Below, one piece after another: positions 6,768-13,719 of a DNA stretch of 18,706 nt. Each line of letters starts with the position of its first letter. The stretch's first letter is position 1. The notes below the pieces were generated by a model. That model saw nothing but the letters and a program-made list of their open reading frames with translations, searched no databases and was not told the origin of the DNA. Position numbers and translations under genes: made by a program. The DNA lies in assembly GCA_024278285.1 (NCBI GenBank), contig JAJRTM010000900.1, positions 1 through 18,706 of the forward strand. The letters are read 5' to 3'. Source of the DNA: Planctomycetota bacterium. Lineage in GTDB: Bacteria; Planctomycetota; Planctomycetia; Planctomycetales; Planctomycetaceae.

Positions 6768-8318
6768 TTAATCGTTTGCTTCAAGTAATTCGTAAATACC
6801 GAGCCGGCCGGAATACCCGGTCCCTCTGCAATTCCTGCACCCTTTAGGGCGATAGATCGGCTCGCCATCGGTATATTCGTAGATGGAAAAATCAGCAGGG
6901 ATTTCATTGATCGTCGGCATGTACTCTTCTTTGCACTCTTTGCACAACGTTCGTACCAGCCGCTGGGCAAGAACCCCTTCCAATGTACTCGAAACTAAAA
7001 ACGGTTCGACGCCCATATCAACCAGCCGCATAAACGCACCGGCTGCATCGTTGGTGTGCAACGTACTGAAAACCATGTGTCCTGTTAAAGAGGCCTGCAC
7101 CGCATTTTCAGCCGTCTCGAAGTCACGAATTTCCCCGACAAGAACAACATCCGGATCGTGACGCAAGATCGAACGAAGCGAAGCCGCGAATGTCATCCCC
7201 ACTTTATGATTCACCTGAATCTGATTGATCCCTTCAAGTTGATACTCAATCGGATCTTCGGTGGTGATAATCTTATTCCGCTCGCTTTTAATTTCTGCCA
7301 GGGCGCTATACAAAGTGGTCGTTTTCCCCGACCCGGTTGGCCCGGTGACCAAAACAATCCCGTGAGGCAGCCGAATCAGTTTGTGAAAATCATCACTAAT
7401 TTTATCCCCCATCCCGATCCCGGAAAGAGAAAACGACATCGCTTCCTTATCCAGAATTCGCATCACGACACCTTCGCCATGCAGCATCGGAATGATTGAA
7501 ACACGGATGTCGATTTCACGGCCAGAAGCCCGCAACTTTATTCGACCATCCTGAGGAACTCGTTTTTCTGCGATATTCAAATGCGCCATAATTTTCAAAC
7601 GCGAAATAATCGCCGCCTGAAAACGGTTCAATTCCTGCGGGACCGGCTGTGTTTGCAACACTCCATCGATGCGATACCGAATCTTCAACCCGGTCGCCTG
7701 AAGCTCCATGTGAATATCACTCGCCCGCACATTGACTGCTTCAGAAAGAATATCGTTGACGAGCTTCACCACGGAAGCCTGCTGAGCCATCGCGGCGGCT
7801 TCGGATTCATCGAAATCGAGATCATCCAGAATCTCAATTCCATCGGAATCTTCATTTGCCTTGGCGATCAACCCATCCAGCGTTTCTGCACCAACTCCCA
7901 AATTTGCTTTAATGACGGTCGCCACTTCATGAGGTAGCGCCAAAACCGTTTTCACAAAAAAGCCGGTCGCATCCGCCACCGCATCAGCTGCCTGAACATC
8001 AAACGGATTTCCCGTCACAATCTGAATTTCAGATTCGGTACGACTGATCGGAAACAGAAAATGACGATGCACCAGCCGAAGTGGAAAGTCCTTCAACGCG
8101 GCTGGCTCCACTTCCGCTTTCGCCAGATCAATCACCGACATCCCCAGCGATGCACCAATCGCTTGAAACGCATCCAGCTCGGTTTCAAACTGACACTCAT
8201 TCGCAAATTGGCTCAGTTGTTCGCCATTTTGAAACAGTTCTTTCGCGCGGCGAAGTTCCGCCTGACTCAAGCGGCGCAATTCCGAATCGGAATTATGAAC
8301 GCGAAAGGCAACACTCAT
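6768..8318 (-). CDS. gspE: Type II secretion ATPase GspE (truncated by an in-frame stop)
   Basis: GspE is the cytoplasmic hexameric ATPase powering pseudopilus assembly through GspF and GspL. As encoded it has 516 residues. An N-terminal MshEN/T2SSE_N domain (about 20-145) is followed by the secretion ATPase domain: Walker A GPTGSGKT (326-333), Asp box ITTEDPIEY, Walker B VVLVGEIRD (391-399) and His box TGHMVFSTLHTND (412-424). A CxxC...CxxC zinc motif (C459, C462, C494, C497) marks the GspE/PilB type. All catalytic motifs are intact. The frame stops at TAA 6768 just after GIYELLEAND, where the family normally continues for about 60 residues, and those residues are still present in frame (6588-6767). 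It is the first gene of the operon, about 115 nt after a predicted promoter. gspC, gspD, gspL and gspM are not in the window. Confidence 0.9.
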   Translation of the reverse strand: MSVAFRVHNSDSELRRLSQAELRRAKELFQNGEQLSQFANECQFETELDAFQAIGASLGMSVIDLAKAEVEPAALKDFPLRLVHRHFLFPISRTESEIQIVTGNPFDVQAADAVADATGFFVKTVLALPHEVATVIKANLGVGAETLDGLIAKANEDSDGIEILDDLDFDESEAAAMAQQASVVKLVNDILSEAVNVRASDIHMELQATGLKIRYRIDGVLQTQPVPQELNRFQAAIISRLKIMAHLNIAEKRVPQDGRIKLRASGREIDIRVSIIPMLHGEGVVMRILDKEAMSFSLSGIGMGDKISDDFHKLIRLPHGIVLVTGPTGSGKTTTLYSALAEIKSERNKIITTEDPIEYQLEGINQIQVNHKVGMTFAASLRSILRHDPDVVLVGEIRDFETAENAVQASLTGHMVFSTLHTNDAAGAFMRLVDMGVEPFLVSSTLEGVLAQRLVRTLCKECKEEYMPTINEIPADFSIYEYTDGEPIYRPKGCRNCRGTGYSGRLGIYELLEAND

Positions 8319-8440
8319 CGTATGATTCTTTCCAGCAAGCCGAGGAGGGAGGCTGATCGGCTATCTTTTCAGGAAGGATTATGTTTGGGGAGGTTATTGG
8401 AGGGAAGTTGATTACATTGTTTTGCAAACCCACAACTAGA

Positions 8441-8469
8441 GTTTTATGCGAAAAACGCGACAGTGTCAA
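8441..8469 (-). promoter_or_regulatory. Predicted sigma70-type promoter of the gsp operon
   Basis: On the minus strand, TTGACA (8469-8464) is followed after exactly 17 nt by TAAAAC (8446-8441). The -35 box is a perfect consensus match and the -10 box matches at 4 of 6. It would give a leader of a little over 100 nt before the gspE ATG at 8318. No competing gene lies upstream for about 950 bp. Confidence 0.6.
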
Positions 8470-8663
8470 TGTAAAAATTACCAAGCAACTCTAATTCAGG
8501 ACACCAAAATCACCAAATCATAGCACTCGTGACCATAAACGCCAGTATACGACAGGGTATACACCTAGCCTGAGCAAGTCAAAACCAAGCAGCAGAAGAC
8601 AGGTATCGACACCTTAATCACTGAAATACTGTGCAAAAGTGGCAGGATATTATTGAAAACTGT

Positions 8664-8791
8664 GTAGGTTAGGCTTTCCAGCCTGACACAATAACTCGGA
8701 AACCTTTTGATTCGAAATTTGGTGTTCGCCGGTAAACCGAAAGGTGACTATGTTGGATACCACATTTGTCAGGCTGGAAAGCCTAACCTAC
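8664..8791. repeat. Perfect 25-bp inverted repeat pair with 78-bp spacer
   Basis: Arms 8664-8688 and 8767-8791 are exact reverse complements. Each arm contains its own small hairpin AGGCT-TTCC-AGCCT. A C-then-T5 run (CCTTTTTCC) follows the right arm, so a rho-independent termination role for plus-strand reading is conceivable. More likely it is a dispersed repeat pair. Confidence 0.75.
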
Positions 8792-8841
8792 CTTTTTCCT
8801 AACGCCTACTCTCCTGTTTGGTTCCGGCTGTGCCGGGTTAA

Positions 8842-8937
8842 GCTTTGTCAGAAAACTTTGTAGCTGCGGTCGCCAGACCGTGGAATTCCCAGACTCTGGC
8901 GAGTCTGGCCACATAAAAATGATTTTTCAGACAAAGC
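8842..8937. repeat. Composite repeat: outer inverted repeat around two hairpins
   Basis: Outer arms 8842-8855 and 8924-8937 match in inverted orientation at 13 of 14 positions (GCTTTGTCAGAAAA against its partner). Inside are CGGTC/GACCG (8867-8880, loop GCCA) and CCAGACTC/GAGTCTGG (8889-8908, loop TGGC). The flanking CTTTGTAGCTGCGG and GGCCAC resemble the arms of the gspJ repeats loosely. This layout suggests a small non-autonomous mobile repeat. Confidence 0.65.
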
Positions 8938-8990
8938 CCAGCATGAAATCCTTTATGTCGCCGTCTCTTTGCGAGAGTCCTTTTTTCTTT

Positions 8991-9169
8991 GGCTCATCAC
9001 CGGTTCCGGGTTGATGCGAACACAATGATAATACGCCACATATTTGCACAACCTGGGAGGTCTGGGTGTGCGACTTCTACACTGAGTAAATTGGCTAAGC
9101 TACCAGGACGCTCCAGTTCATTACTGAGAAGACCGCCAGCGAAAATCAACCCGGAACCGGGTATGAGCC
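8991..9169. repeat. 179-bp element with 25-bp near-perfect terminal inverted repeats
   Basis: Arms 8991-9015 and 9145-9169 match in inverted orientation at 23 of 25 positions, with core CCGGTTCCGGGTTGAT. The 129-bp interior is different in composition and contains GGGAGGTCTGGGTGTGCGAC and CCAGGACGCTCC. The form is MITE-like. No flanking target duplication was identified by eye. Confidence 0.55.
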
Positions 9170-9372
9170 TAAATAAAGACCAATGCAAGGTGTACGTCAT
9201 GCCATTGCCGACATTCCCCTAAAGTGCAGAGTAAAATCACAAACAACTTCAAGGGAATTTCACGATTTCTACACAGTTTTCCAAGCCTCAAACAATTGAT
9301 TCAGAGACACTAGTTATTGGGCAGGTGCTAAGGCAACAGTGTAGAAAAGAAAGCGAAAGCTTCTTCTCTGAT

Positions 9373-9401
9373 TTGACTACAAATAACCGAACTGCTAATC
9401 T
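9373..9401 (+). promoter_or_regulatory. Predicted promoter of tRNA-Pro
   Basis: TTGACT (9373-9378), 17-nt spacer, TAATCT (9396-9401). The -10 box ends about 31 bp before the mature tRNA 5' end, leaving a short 5' leader for RNase P. Boxes match the sigma70 consensus at 5 and 4 positions. Confidence 0.6.
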
Positions 9402-9432
9402 ATCCCCATTGTCGCTCAGCATAAAATAAATT

Positions 9433-9506
9433 CGGGATGTGGCGCAGCCTGGTAGCGCGCTTCACTGGGGGTGAAGAGGTCGCAGGTTCAATTCCTGTCA
9501 TCCCGA
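9433..9506 (+). tRNA. tRNA-Pro (anticodon GGG)
   Basis: The 74-nt gene folds as a cloverleaf. The acceptor stem CGGGATG (9433-9439) pairs with CATCCCG (9499-9505), discriminator A9506. The anticodon stem CTTCA/TGAAG surrounds loop CTGGGGG, with anticodon GGG at 9467-9469. The T arm has GGTTCAATTCC. The 3' CCA is not encoded. Its 3' end is the left attachment core of the integrated element, and the tRNA stays intact after integration. The opposite strand at 9488-9506 encodes the end of the serine recombinase. Confidence 0.95.
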
Positions 9507-9508
9507 CT
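9494..9508. repeat. attL core: 15-bp direct repeat in the tRNA-Pro 3' end
   Basis: CCTGTCATCCCGACT is repeated exactly at 17041-17055. Thirteen of the 15 bases are the 3' end of tRNA-Pro (part of the T stem, acceptor strand and discriminator). This is the classic layout of an element integrated at a tRNA 3' end with the tRNA restored. Confidence 0.8.
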
Positions 9509-9520
9509 TTTCTCATTTAT

Positions 9521-9550
9521 AAGCCCTTCCGCGAGTACGTCGAAGGGCTT
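9521..9550 (+). terminator. Possible tRNA-Pro terminator carried by the element
   Basis: AAGCCCTTC (9521-9529) pairs perfectly with GAAGGGCTT (9542-9550) over a 12-nt loop, followed by TCTCATTGTC. The T-run is weak. It lies 15 nt beyond the tRNA, inside the recombinase 3' coding region, so the element would supply the tRNA with a replacement terminator after integration. Confidence 0.5.
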
Positions 9551-10395
9551 TCTCATTGTCAGGCATAGAGTTACGTCATCTAAAGTGCAGTTCAAACAGA
9601 TGATTTCAAGGATACGGCGTTTTGCGTTGTAATCAGCCGTAAGCCATTGTTCACGAAGGGTTTGAGAAAGTTCAAACACATTGACCGCTAGCTCTGAATT
9701 CTCGTCGTGTGAACGGTCGATGACATCTAATTGTAGCTTGATTGAGGCGAGGCGATCCCGAAGTTGAGTTGCTTTATGAGCGTAAGTGTTCTGGTCAATC
9801 TCATCGGCAAGACGTAAATTGAGCAAGCGGTCCTGTTGCTGTACGAGTAGCGTTTCCTGTCTCTGTAACTCTGCTCGCTGTGACAGTGATTCTGCTTGAG
9901 AATCTTTAGTTTGAGAAGCAAGCACCGTTTTAAACCATTCCCGAACTGAATCATCTTCAATCCTCATTTTATCGAAGACCGCCAAAATCTGCTCATCAAA
10001 ATCTTTCTCACGAACTCGCACGCGCGGATGTTCCGGAGCGTTGTAGCGTGAGCATCGATAGTAAATATATTTGCGAGGGCCAGATTTTGTTTGCTTCGTT
10101 TTGCATTCTCCAGTAATAGGATGCCCACAGTGAGAACAACGAATGAATTCGCCAGCATACGTCAAAGACTGAGCATGATAGTTGCTGCCACCTAACAAAG
10201 CCTGCACGCGGTCCCAGGTAGGACGATCAATCAAAGGCTCTTGCTTTCCCGGATACCATTCACCTTTGTACTCAATCTCTCCGATATAGGCTCGATCATG
10301 TAGAATATTGTGGACTGAACTACGAGGGAACTCCTGAGAAGACTTTCTCCAGATCCGACCTTCTGCATTCATACGTTTGGTAATGCCTTCAAGAG

Positions 10396-10977
10396 TTAAA
10401 TTCTCGTAAGCATATAGCTGAAAAATATAACGAACATTAGCAGCCTGTTCGGGATGAACTTCGACGATCCCACGTCCTTCCTTGCGAATGTGCGATATCC
10501 ATATGGAGCCAGACAGACGAACCAGCCCTCTCGGACACGCCGATTCAGTCCTTCTCGGACATCAACTGATTGTTGTTCGGTGTAGAAACTCGCCATATTT
10601 GCGAGAGTTCGACGCATCATCCGACCTGCTGGGTTGTTCTCTGTTGGTTGAGATACACAAATGAATGGAACGTCATATTCAGATTCAAGCCGTTCTATTT
10701 CGACAAAATCATATAAATTACGAGCCGCTCGATCCACTTTGTAAACGAGCAAACCATCAAGTTCCATGCAATGTTTTTTACAGAACGAAATTAGTTCATG
10801 GAATGTTTTGCGTTCGGTTGTTTTGCTTGCTGTTTCAGCAATTCTGAAAAGACGTACAATCTTTCCATCACAAGAATCAGAATAGCGTCTGAGAGCGTCT
10901 TCTTGGATATCCAGCGAAAAACCTTCGCGTTCCTGCTCGCGACTACTGACTCGGGCTAGTGCAACAAATTGCTTCAC
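10396..10977 (-). pseudogene. Large serine recombinase, N-terminal catalytic part (frameshifted)
   Basis: This half holds the resolvase-type catalytic domain that cuts att DNA through a phosphoserine link: FVALARVSSREQEREGFSL with the nucleophile Ser11, LLVYKVDRAARN (the DR..R motif), and MRRTLANMASFYTEQQSVDVREGL (helix E region). It then enters the recombinase domain at REGWFVCLAPYGYR. One base appears lost at about 10492. The frame then runs into an unrelated tail ending at 10396, while the correct continuation lies in the neighbouring frame. Intact, the protein would be about 497 residues. The start is GTG 10977 with AAGGAG about 9 nt upstream. No slippery heptamer is visible at the junction, so a mutation or sequencing error is more likely than programmed frameshifting. 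Confidence 0.85.
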
Positions 10978-11164
10978 AACTGCTCTCCTTGAATGCCACC
11001 ATAAGATTTCCTACGTTTAGAATCATCTCAAGTGCATCATCAGGTTTCAATGGAGTGGCATAGTACGGTTGCCAAGTCTTGATAGTTTTCTTTATCAATT
11101 CCACAGTAACCCAGTTGGGACACCCTGCAGGGACTGTATATTTTTCGGATTCATTTTGTCTCAT
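10943..11164 (-). CDS. 73-residue element protein of unknown function
   Basis: A small protein between rep and the recombinase. Its ATG overlaps the rep stop (ATGA), and its last 35 bp overlap the recombinase start, so the three genes are tightly coupled. The central part PNWVTVELIKKTIKTWQPYY, followed by LKPDDALEMILNVGNLM, looks like a compact helical domain, while the final 18 residues (Cys/Ser-rich) are probably just read-through over the recombinase start. By position it could be an excisionase or recombination directionality factor, or a copy-control protein. No family is recognised with certainty. Confidence 0.65.
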   Translation of the reverse strand: MRQNESEKYTVPAGCPNWVTVELIKKTIKTWQPYYATPLKPDDALEMILNVGNLMVAFKESSCEAICCTSPSQ

Positions 11165-12495
11165 CGTTTGTGCTCCGTGAGACGAAATTGATATTCCTCG
11201 ATAAAATCTTCCTGCTCTTCTGAAGTGGAATACAGGTTTTTTAATTCATCAGCAGCTTGTGTAACGAATTCATCATACGAAGAAATATATTCCCCTTTTT
11301 GCAATAAGGCATTCCTGAGGCAGCCGAGAGATTGCTTCAATAATTGTACTGGATTGACTTTAGAACGATCTATTTTCGCGGGACGTCCGGCAGGCATTCC
11401 AAATACATGCTCAAATCCTTTAATCAATGATTCCCAAAGAGGATGTATTTTTGCCCGACTATGATTTTTAGTTCCCGGAACAATTGCACGATCTGTCAGT
11501 CGAAATGTTTCTGTCAGATAATGACGCAGTGCAGAAGGTCCATGCTTGAGTGCATCTACAGGCCGTTGTATTCCTGCTCTCAGCAAATACTCTCTCGATA
11601 ATTGAACTTCGACACGAGAGGCATAATTGGGAACCTGACCCCCATACCGATTTTGTAAAAGACCTTGCAGGTATTCCTGATCTGTTTTGTTCTGACACTG
11701 AGCTAACTTGTCATAGGCAATCAAACGCTGAGGAGATTTCCCAGCAGTAAACCCGGTATGGATATCTCCGACAAGATTCACTTGTGGACGAACTTCTTTG
11801 AGGCGTGTAATGAACTGACGCTGCTCGACAAGATTTTGGAGTTCAATAATGGGAAGATTGGCAATATCTAAACAGAAATCGACTCGACTTAATTTCTCAT
11901 CCCAAATGCAACCACCAAGCTTTTCAACAATAGAACCAATAAACTCATGAGACTCCCAGGCACCTTGAAGCAAACAATCGCGTCCTGTTAAGCGAACATA
12001 AAGATTATCTGCACCTTCGCTGTTTGCCTGCCAATCGCCCAGTGCAAGAGTAATGCCGGAAATAGTAAGACAAAATGGAAAATGCCGACCGCGACCACCA
12101 CCGCGAGTTTTTCCCATTCTGTGAACCCAAGCAGGGACACATCCAAGCAAAAAAACTCTTTCCTGAGCGATTCCCTCTTGCTGGCATTTGTCTTTGAGCT
12201 TCGCAAGGCTATTGAACAGAAGATTAAAACATGATTGATCCCAGTCTACTGAGGCGGACCACTCGAACCAGTCAATTCCACCAGACACAAGATAATCTGG
12301 GTGATTTAATAATGGCACCTGAATACTCTGGGGGGCGGTGTTACTAAGGCCCCGCCCCTTGGTCAATTCAGAAATTAGCAATGCCGGCAAGTTTTCCGAC
12401 GCTTCAGCCCGGCCGCTCGCTGCCGCGGCCGGGACTTCTGCGTCGTTGGGCGATATATCAGGATTGGATTGGTCAGGTTTTTTGTTAGGGTTCAT
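11161..12495 (-). CDS. Rep_trans/MobT-like replication initiator or relaxase
   Basis: The protein is 444 residues. It resembles the replication initiation factor family (Rep_trans, Pfam PF02486), which contains rolling-circle Rep proteins and the MobT relaxases of integrative elements. Supporting features in order: GGIDWFEWSASVDW (about 72-85), PFCLTISGITLALGDW (about 145-160), the strand-turn KLSRVDFCLDIANLPI (about 205-220), FTAGKSPQRLIAYDKLAQCQ (about 249-268), and YASRVEVQLSREYLLRAGI (about 292-310). These match the R.D..lD and iYdK...vE.ql..eylr patterns of the family. The catalytic Tyr cannot be assigned by eye. The first 60 residues are low-complexity and Ala/Ser-rich. It would nick an origin to replicate or mobilise the excised circle. 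It follows the 356-residue gene after 44 bp. Confidence 0.68.
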   Translation of the reverse strand: MNPNKKPDQSNPDISPNDAEVPAAAASGRAEASENLPALLISELTKGRGLSNTAPQSIQVPLLNHPDYLVSGGIDWFEWSASVDWDQSCFNLLFNSLAKLKDKCQQEGIAQERVFLLGCVPAWVHRMGKTRGGGRGRHFPFCLTISGITLALGDWQANSEGADNLYVRLTGRDCLLQGAWESHEFIGSIVEKLGGCIWDEKLSRVDFCLDIANLPIIELQNLVEQRQFITRLKEVRPQVNLVGDIHTGFTAGKSPQRLIAYDKLAQCQNKTDQEYLQGLLQNRYGGQVPNYASRVEVQLSREYLLRAGIQRPVDALKHGPSALRHYLTETFRLTDRAIVPGTKNHSRAKIHPLWESLIKGFEHVFGMPAGRPAKIDRSKVNPVQLLKQSLGCLRNALLQKGEYISSYDEFVTQAADELKNLYSTSEEQEDFIEEYQFRLTEHKR

Positions 12496-12539
12496 GGTGC
12501 GGGAAGTTATCCCTCACCATCAGTTTCACTCGGGACAAA

Positions 12540-13610
12540 CTACGACTGAAAAATGTCCCATCCTTGAGCGGACACCTGACTAACGGGTTTTCGCTTCACT
12601 GCCTTAATAAACGCTTCATCTGAAAATGGAAAGTCTTCATCTATTGAGGTTCCCTTATATTCTCTGCTTAGTGCGTCAAACAGATGCCTCAGATCGTTCT
12701 TGGTAAATACCTTGCTTTTGAACAGTTTCACCTGTTGAGTTCTTTGGACATATTCCAGAATTTTCTTCACAATAGCCAGTTTCAAATGCTCTGCGTTTTT
12801 CCACTGTTGCAAGTAGCCACGCCTCGCTTCATTGAGTCCCATGAGTTGCCCCTTGTGTTTAAGAGGTTGCCGTTCCCATGCGGCAATATGGGTGCTGATT
12901 TCAGGAATATATTGAGCCTGCCGATCCAGACCAACCAACGTACATAGGGACTGTACGTCTCCAGAAGTTGCCTGCTCAAACAAATTTTGGGGAGAAGTTC
13001 CGCATAAACACATGCAAGGAACCCAAACCGTGAGGAGAAATTGATTCAATGTGTCTTCAATAATTTCGATGCCATCCTGTTTCATATCTCGAAAGAAAAG
13101 GTTCACCTGCATCTGAAATGATTGAATTGTTTCTTGCTGAAATTTCATAGCTTCCGGATTAGCTTGTAGAGCAATCACTTCTCGGTGAAATTCTTCCAAA
13201 CTAATCTCGCCCGATTCGATTTTTTGACTCAATCGCTTGAAATATTTTGCAAGTAAAGCCAGTTCTCGAAACGGTCCTGAGTGACGGCGTTCACGTCGCC
13301 AAATTGCTCGACCGAATTTCTTTTCATCACGATAACAATCAGACCATATCTGCGAATCGAAATCTTGAGCGAGTCCACCGAAAGCACCGGAAAGAATATC
13401 TTCCATTTGGTCCGCAAGAAATATTCCCAGGCATCCAAACATGCGAGCCGCGAAGATAGCCATTGGTGAGTTATGTTTTTTTAGCATCCTTTGTTCCCAC
13501 TCGAAAACAGATTCAGCTGAGTAATTAGGCCGGGAACGTTCTTTGCGAAACTTCTTTTGAGGCGGTATATGATCACGCACGGGTTGGAGTCCTTTCCATT
13601 CCCTGTTCAC
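12540..13610 (-). CDS. Unknown 356-residue protein, first gene of the rep operon
   Basis: I do not recognise this protein. It starts at GTG 13610 and lies directly after a predicted promoter and operator-like palindrome. The N-terminus is basic (PPQKKFRKERSRPNY). A hydrophobic stretch, SPMAIFAARMFGCLGIFLAD (about 48-67), could be a membrane helix or a buried helix. The middle is mostly amphipathic helix with Gln/Glu/Lys content, including a Cys pair in VWVPCMCLCG. The C-terminus is mixed (DEDFPFSDEAFIKAVKRKP). Position upstream of rep in an integrative element suggests a role in replication, regulation or partner recruitment, but this is inference from context alone. The coding frame is intact. 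Confidence 0.7.
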   Translation of the reverse strand: MNREWKGLQPVRDHIPPQKKFRKERSRPNYSAESVFEWEQRMLKKHNSPMAIFAARMFGCLGIFLADQMEDILSGAFGGLAQDFDSQIWSDCYRDEKKFGRAIWRRERRHSGPFRELALLAKYFKRLSQKIESGEISLEEFHREVIALQANPEAMKFQQETIQSFQMQVNLFFRDMKQDGIEIIEDTLNQFLLTVWVPCMCLCGTSPQNLFEQATSGDVQSLCTLVGLDRQAQYIPEISTHIAAWERQPLKHKGQLMGLNEARRGYLQQWKNAEHLKLAIVKKILEYVQRTQQVKLFKSKVFTKNDLRHLFDALSREYKGTSIDEDFPFSDEAFIKAVKRKPVSQVSAQGWDIFQS

Positions 13611-13639
13611 TTAGTTAATATCACACAACAGTATTGTAA

Positions 13640-13675
13640 TATATACTACTATTCATCGAGTCTCACAAGATGTGA
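13640..13675 (-). promoter_or_regulatory. Predicted rep-operon promoter with overlapping palindromic operator
   Basis: On the minus strand, TTGTGA (13668-13663), a 17-nt spacer and TATATA (13645-13640) form a sigma70-type promoter, giving a leader of roughly 20-25 nt to the GTG at 13610. The perfect palindrome TCACA-AGA-TGTGA (13663-13675) covers the -35 box, and ACAATACTGTTGT lies just downstream of the -10. Both are plausible repressor sites for keeping rep and the recombinase silent. No matching regulator gene is obvious. Confidence 0.45.
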
Positions 13676-13719
13676 TTTGGGAACCGAATACCTCCGCTCG
13701 GGACAAAACAAAGGGGGCC

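Larger units (their letters stand above)
8485..9372. other. Gene-poor intergenic region filled with inverted repeats
   Basis: I see no convincing coding sequence between the gsp promoter and the tRNA-Pro promoter. Open frames here (for example a 67-codon minus-strand frame at 8997-9200) coincide with inverted-repeat DNA and have no ribosome site or recognisable domain. The stretch holds three separate inverted-repeat structures, at 8664-8791, 8842-8937 and 8991-9169, listed individually. Nothing identifiable was found at 8485-8660 or 9170-9372. Confidence 0.6.
9488..10492 (-). pseudogene. Large serine recombinase, C-terminal part (after a frameshift)
   Basis: This frame continues the recombinase begun at 10977. 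From about 10492 it reads RKEGRGIVEVHPEQAANVRY, then IFQLYAYENLTLEGITKRMN, a standard recombinase domain. It is followed by a zinc ribbon (FIRCSHCGHPITGEC ... YIYYRCSRY), HPRVRVREKDFDEQILAVF, and a long coiled coil (about RAELQRQETLLVQQQDRLLN onward), which together bind att DNA and control synapsis. The stop at 9488-9490 lies inside the tRNA-Pro gene: the final codons SRDDR-N-stop are the antisense of the tRNA 3' end. The C-terminus is therefore set by the integration site. Read from 10372 alone it gives 294 residues starting MNAEGRIW, but it lacks the catalytic domain. Confidence 0.82.

Noticed and set aside
6671..6970. 99-codon frame overlapping the end of gspE
   Set aside because: Out of frame with gspE and without a recognisable domain; the real GspE tail is in the gspE frame after the TAA.
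8664..9169. CRISPR array
   Set aside because: The repeats here are inverted pairs of different families, not regularly spaced direct repeats.
8997..9200. 67-codon minus-strand frame with a protein-like look
   Set aside because: It coincides with the MITE-like inverted repeat, has no ribosome site, and ends in repeat arms.
10486..10500. Programmed -1 frameshift in the recombinase
   Set aside because: No slippery heptamer or downstream pseudoknot is visible at the junction; a one-base deletion explains it more simply.
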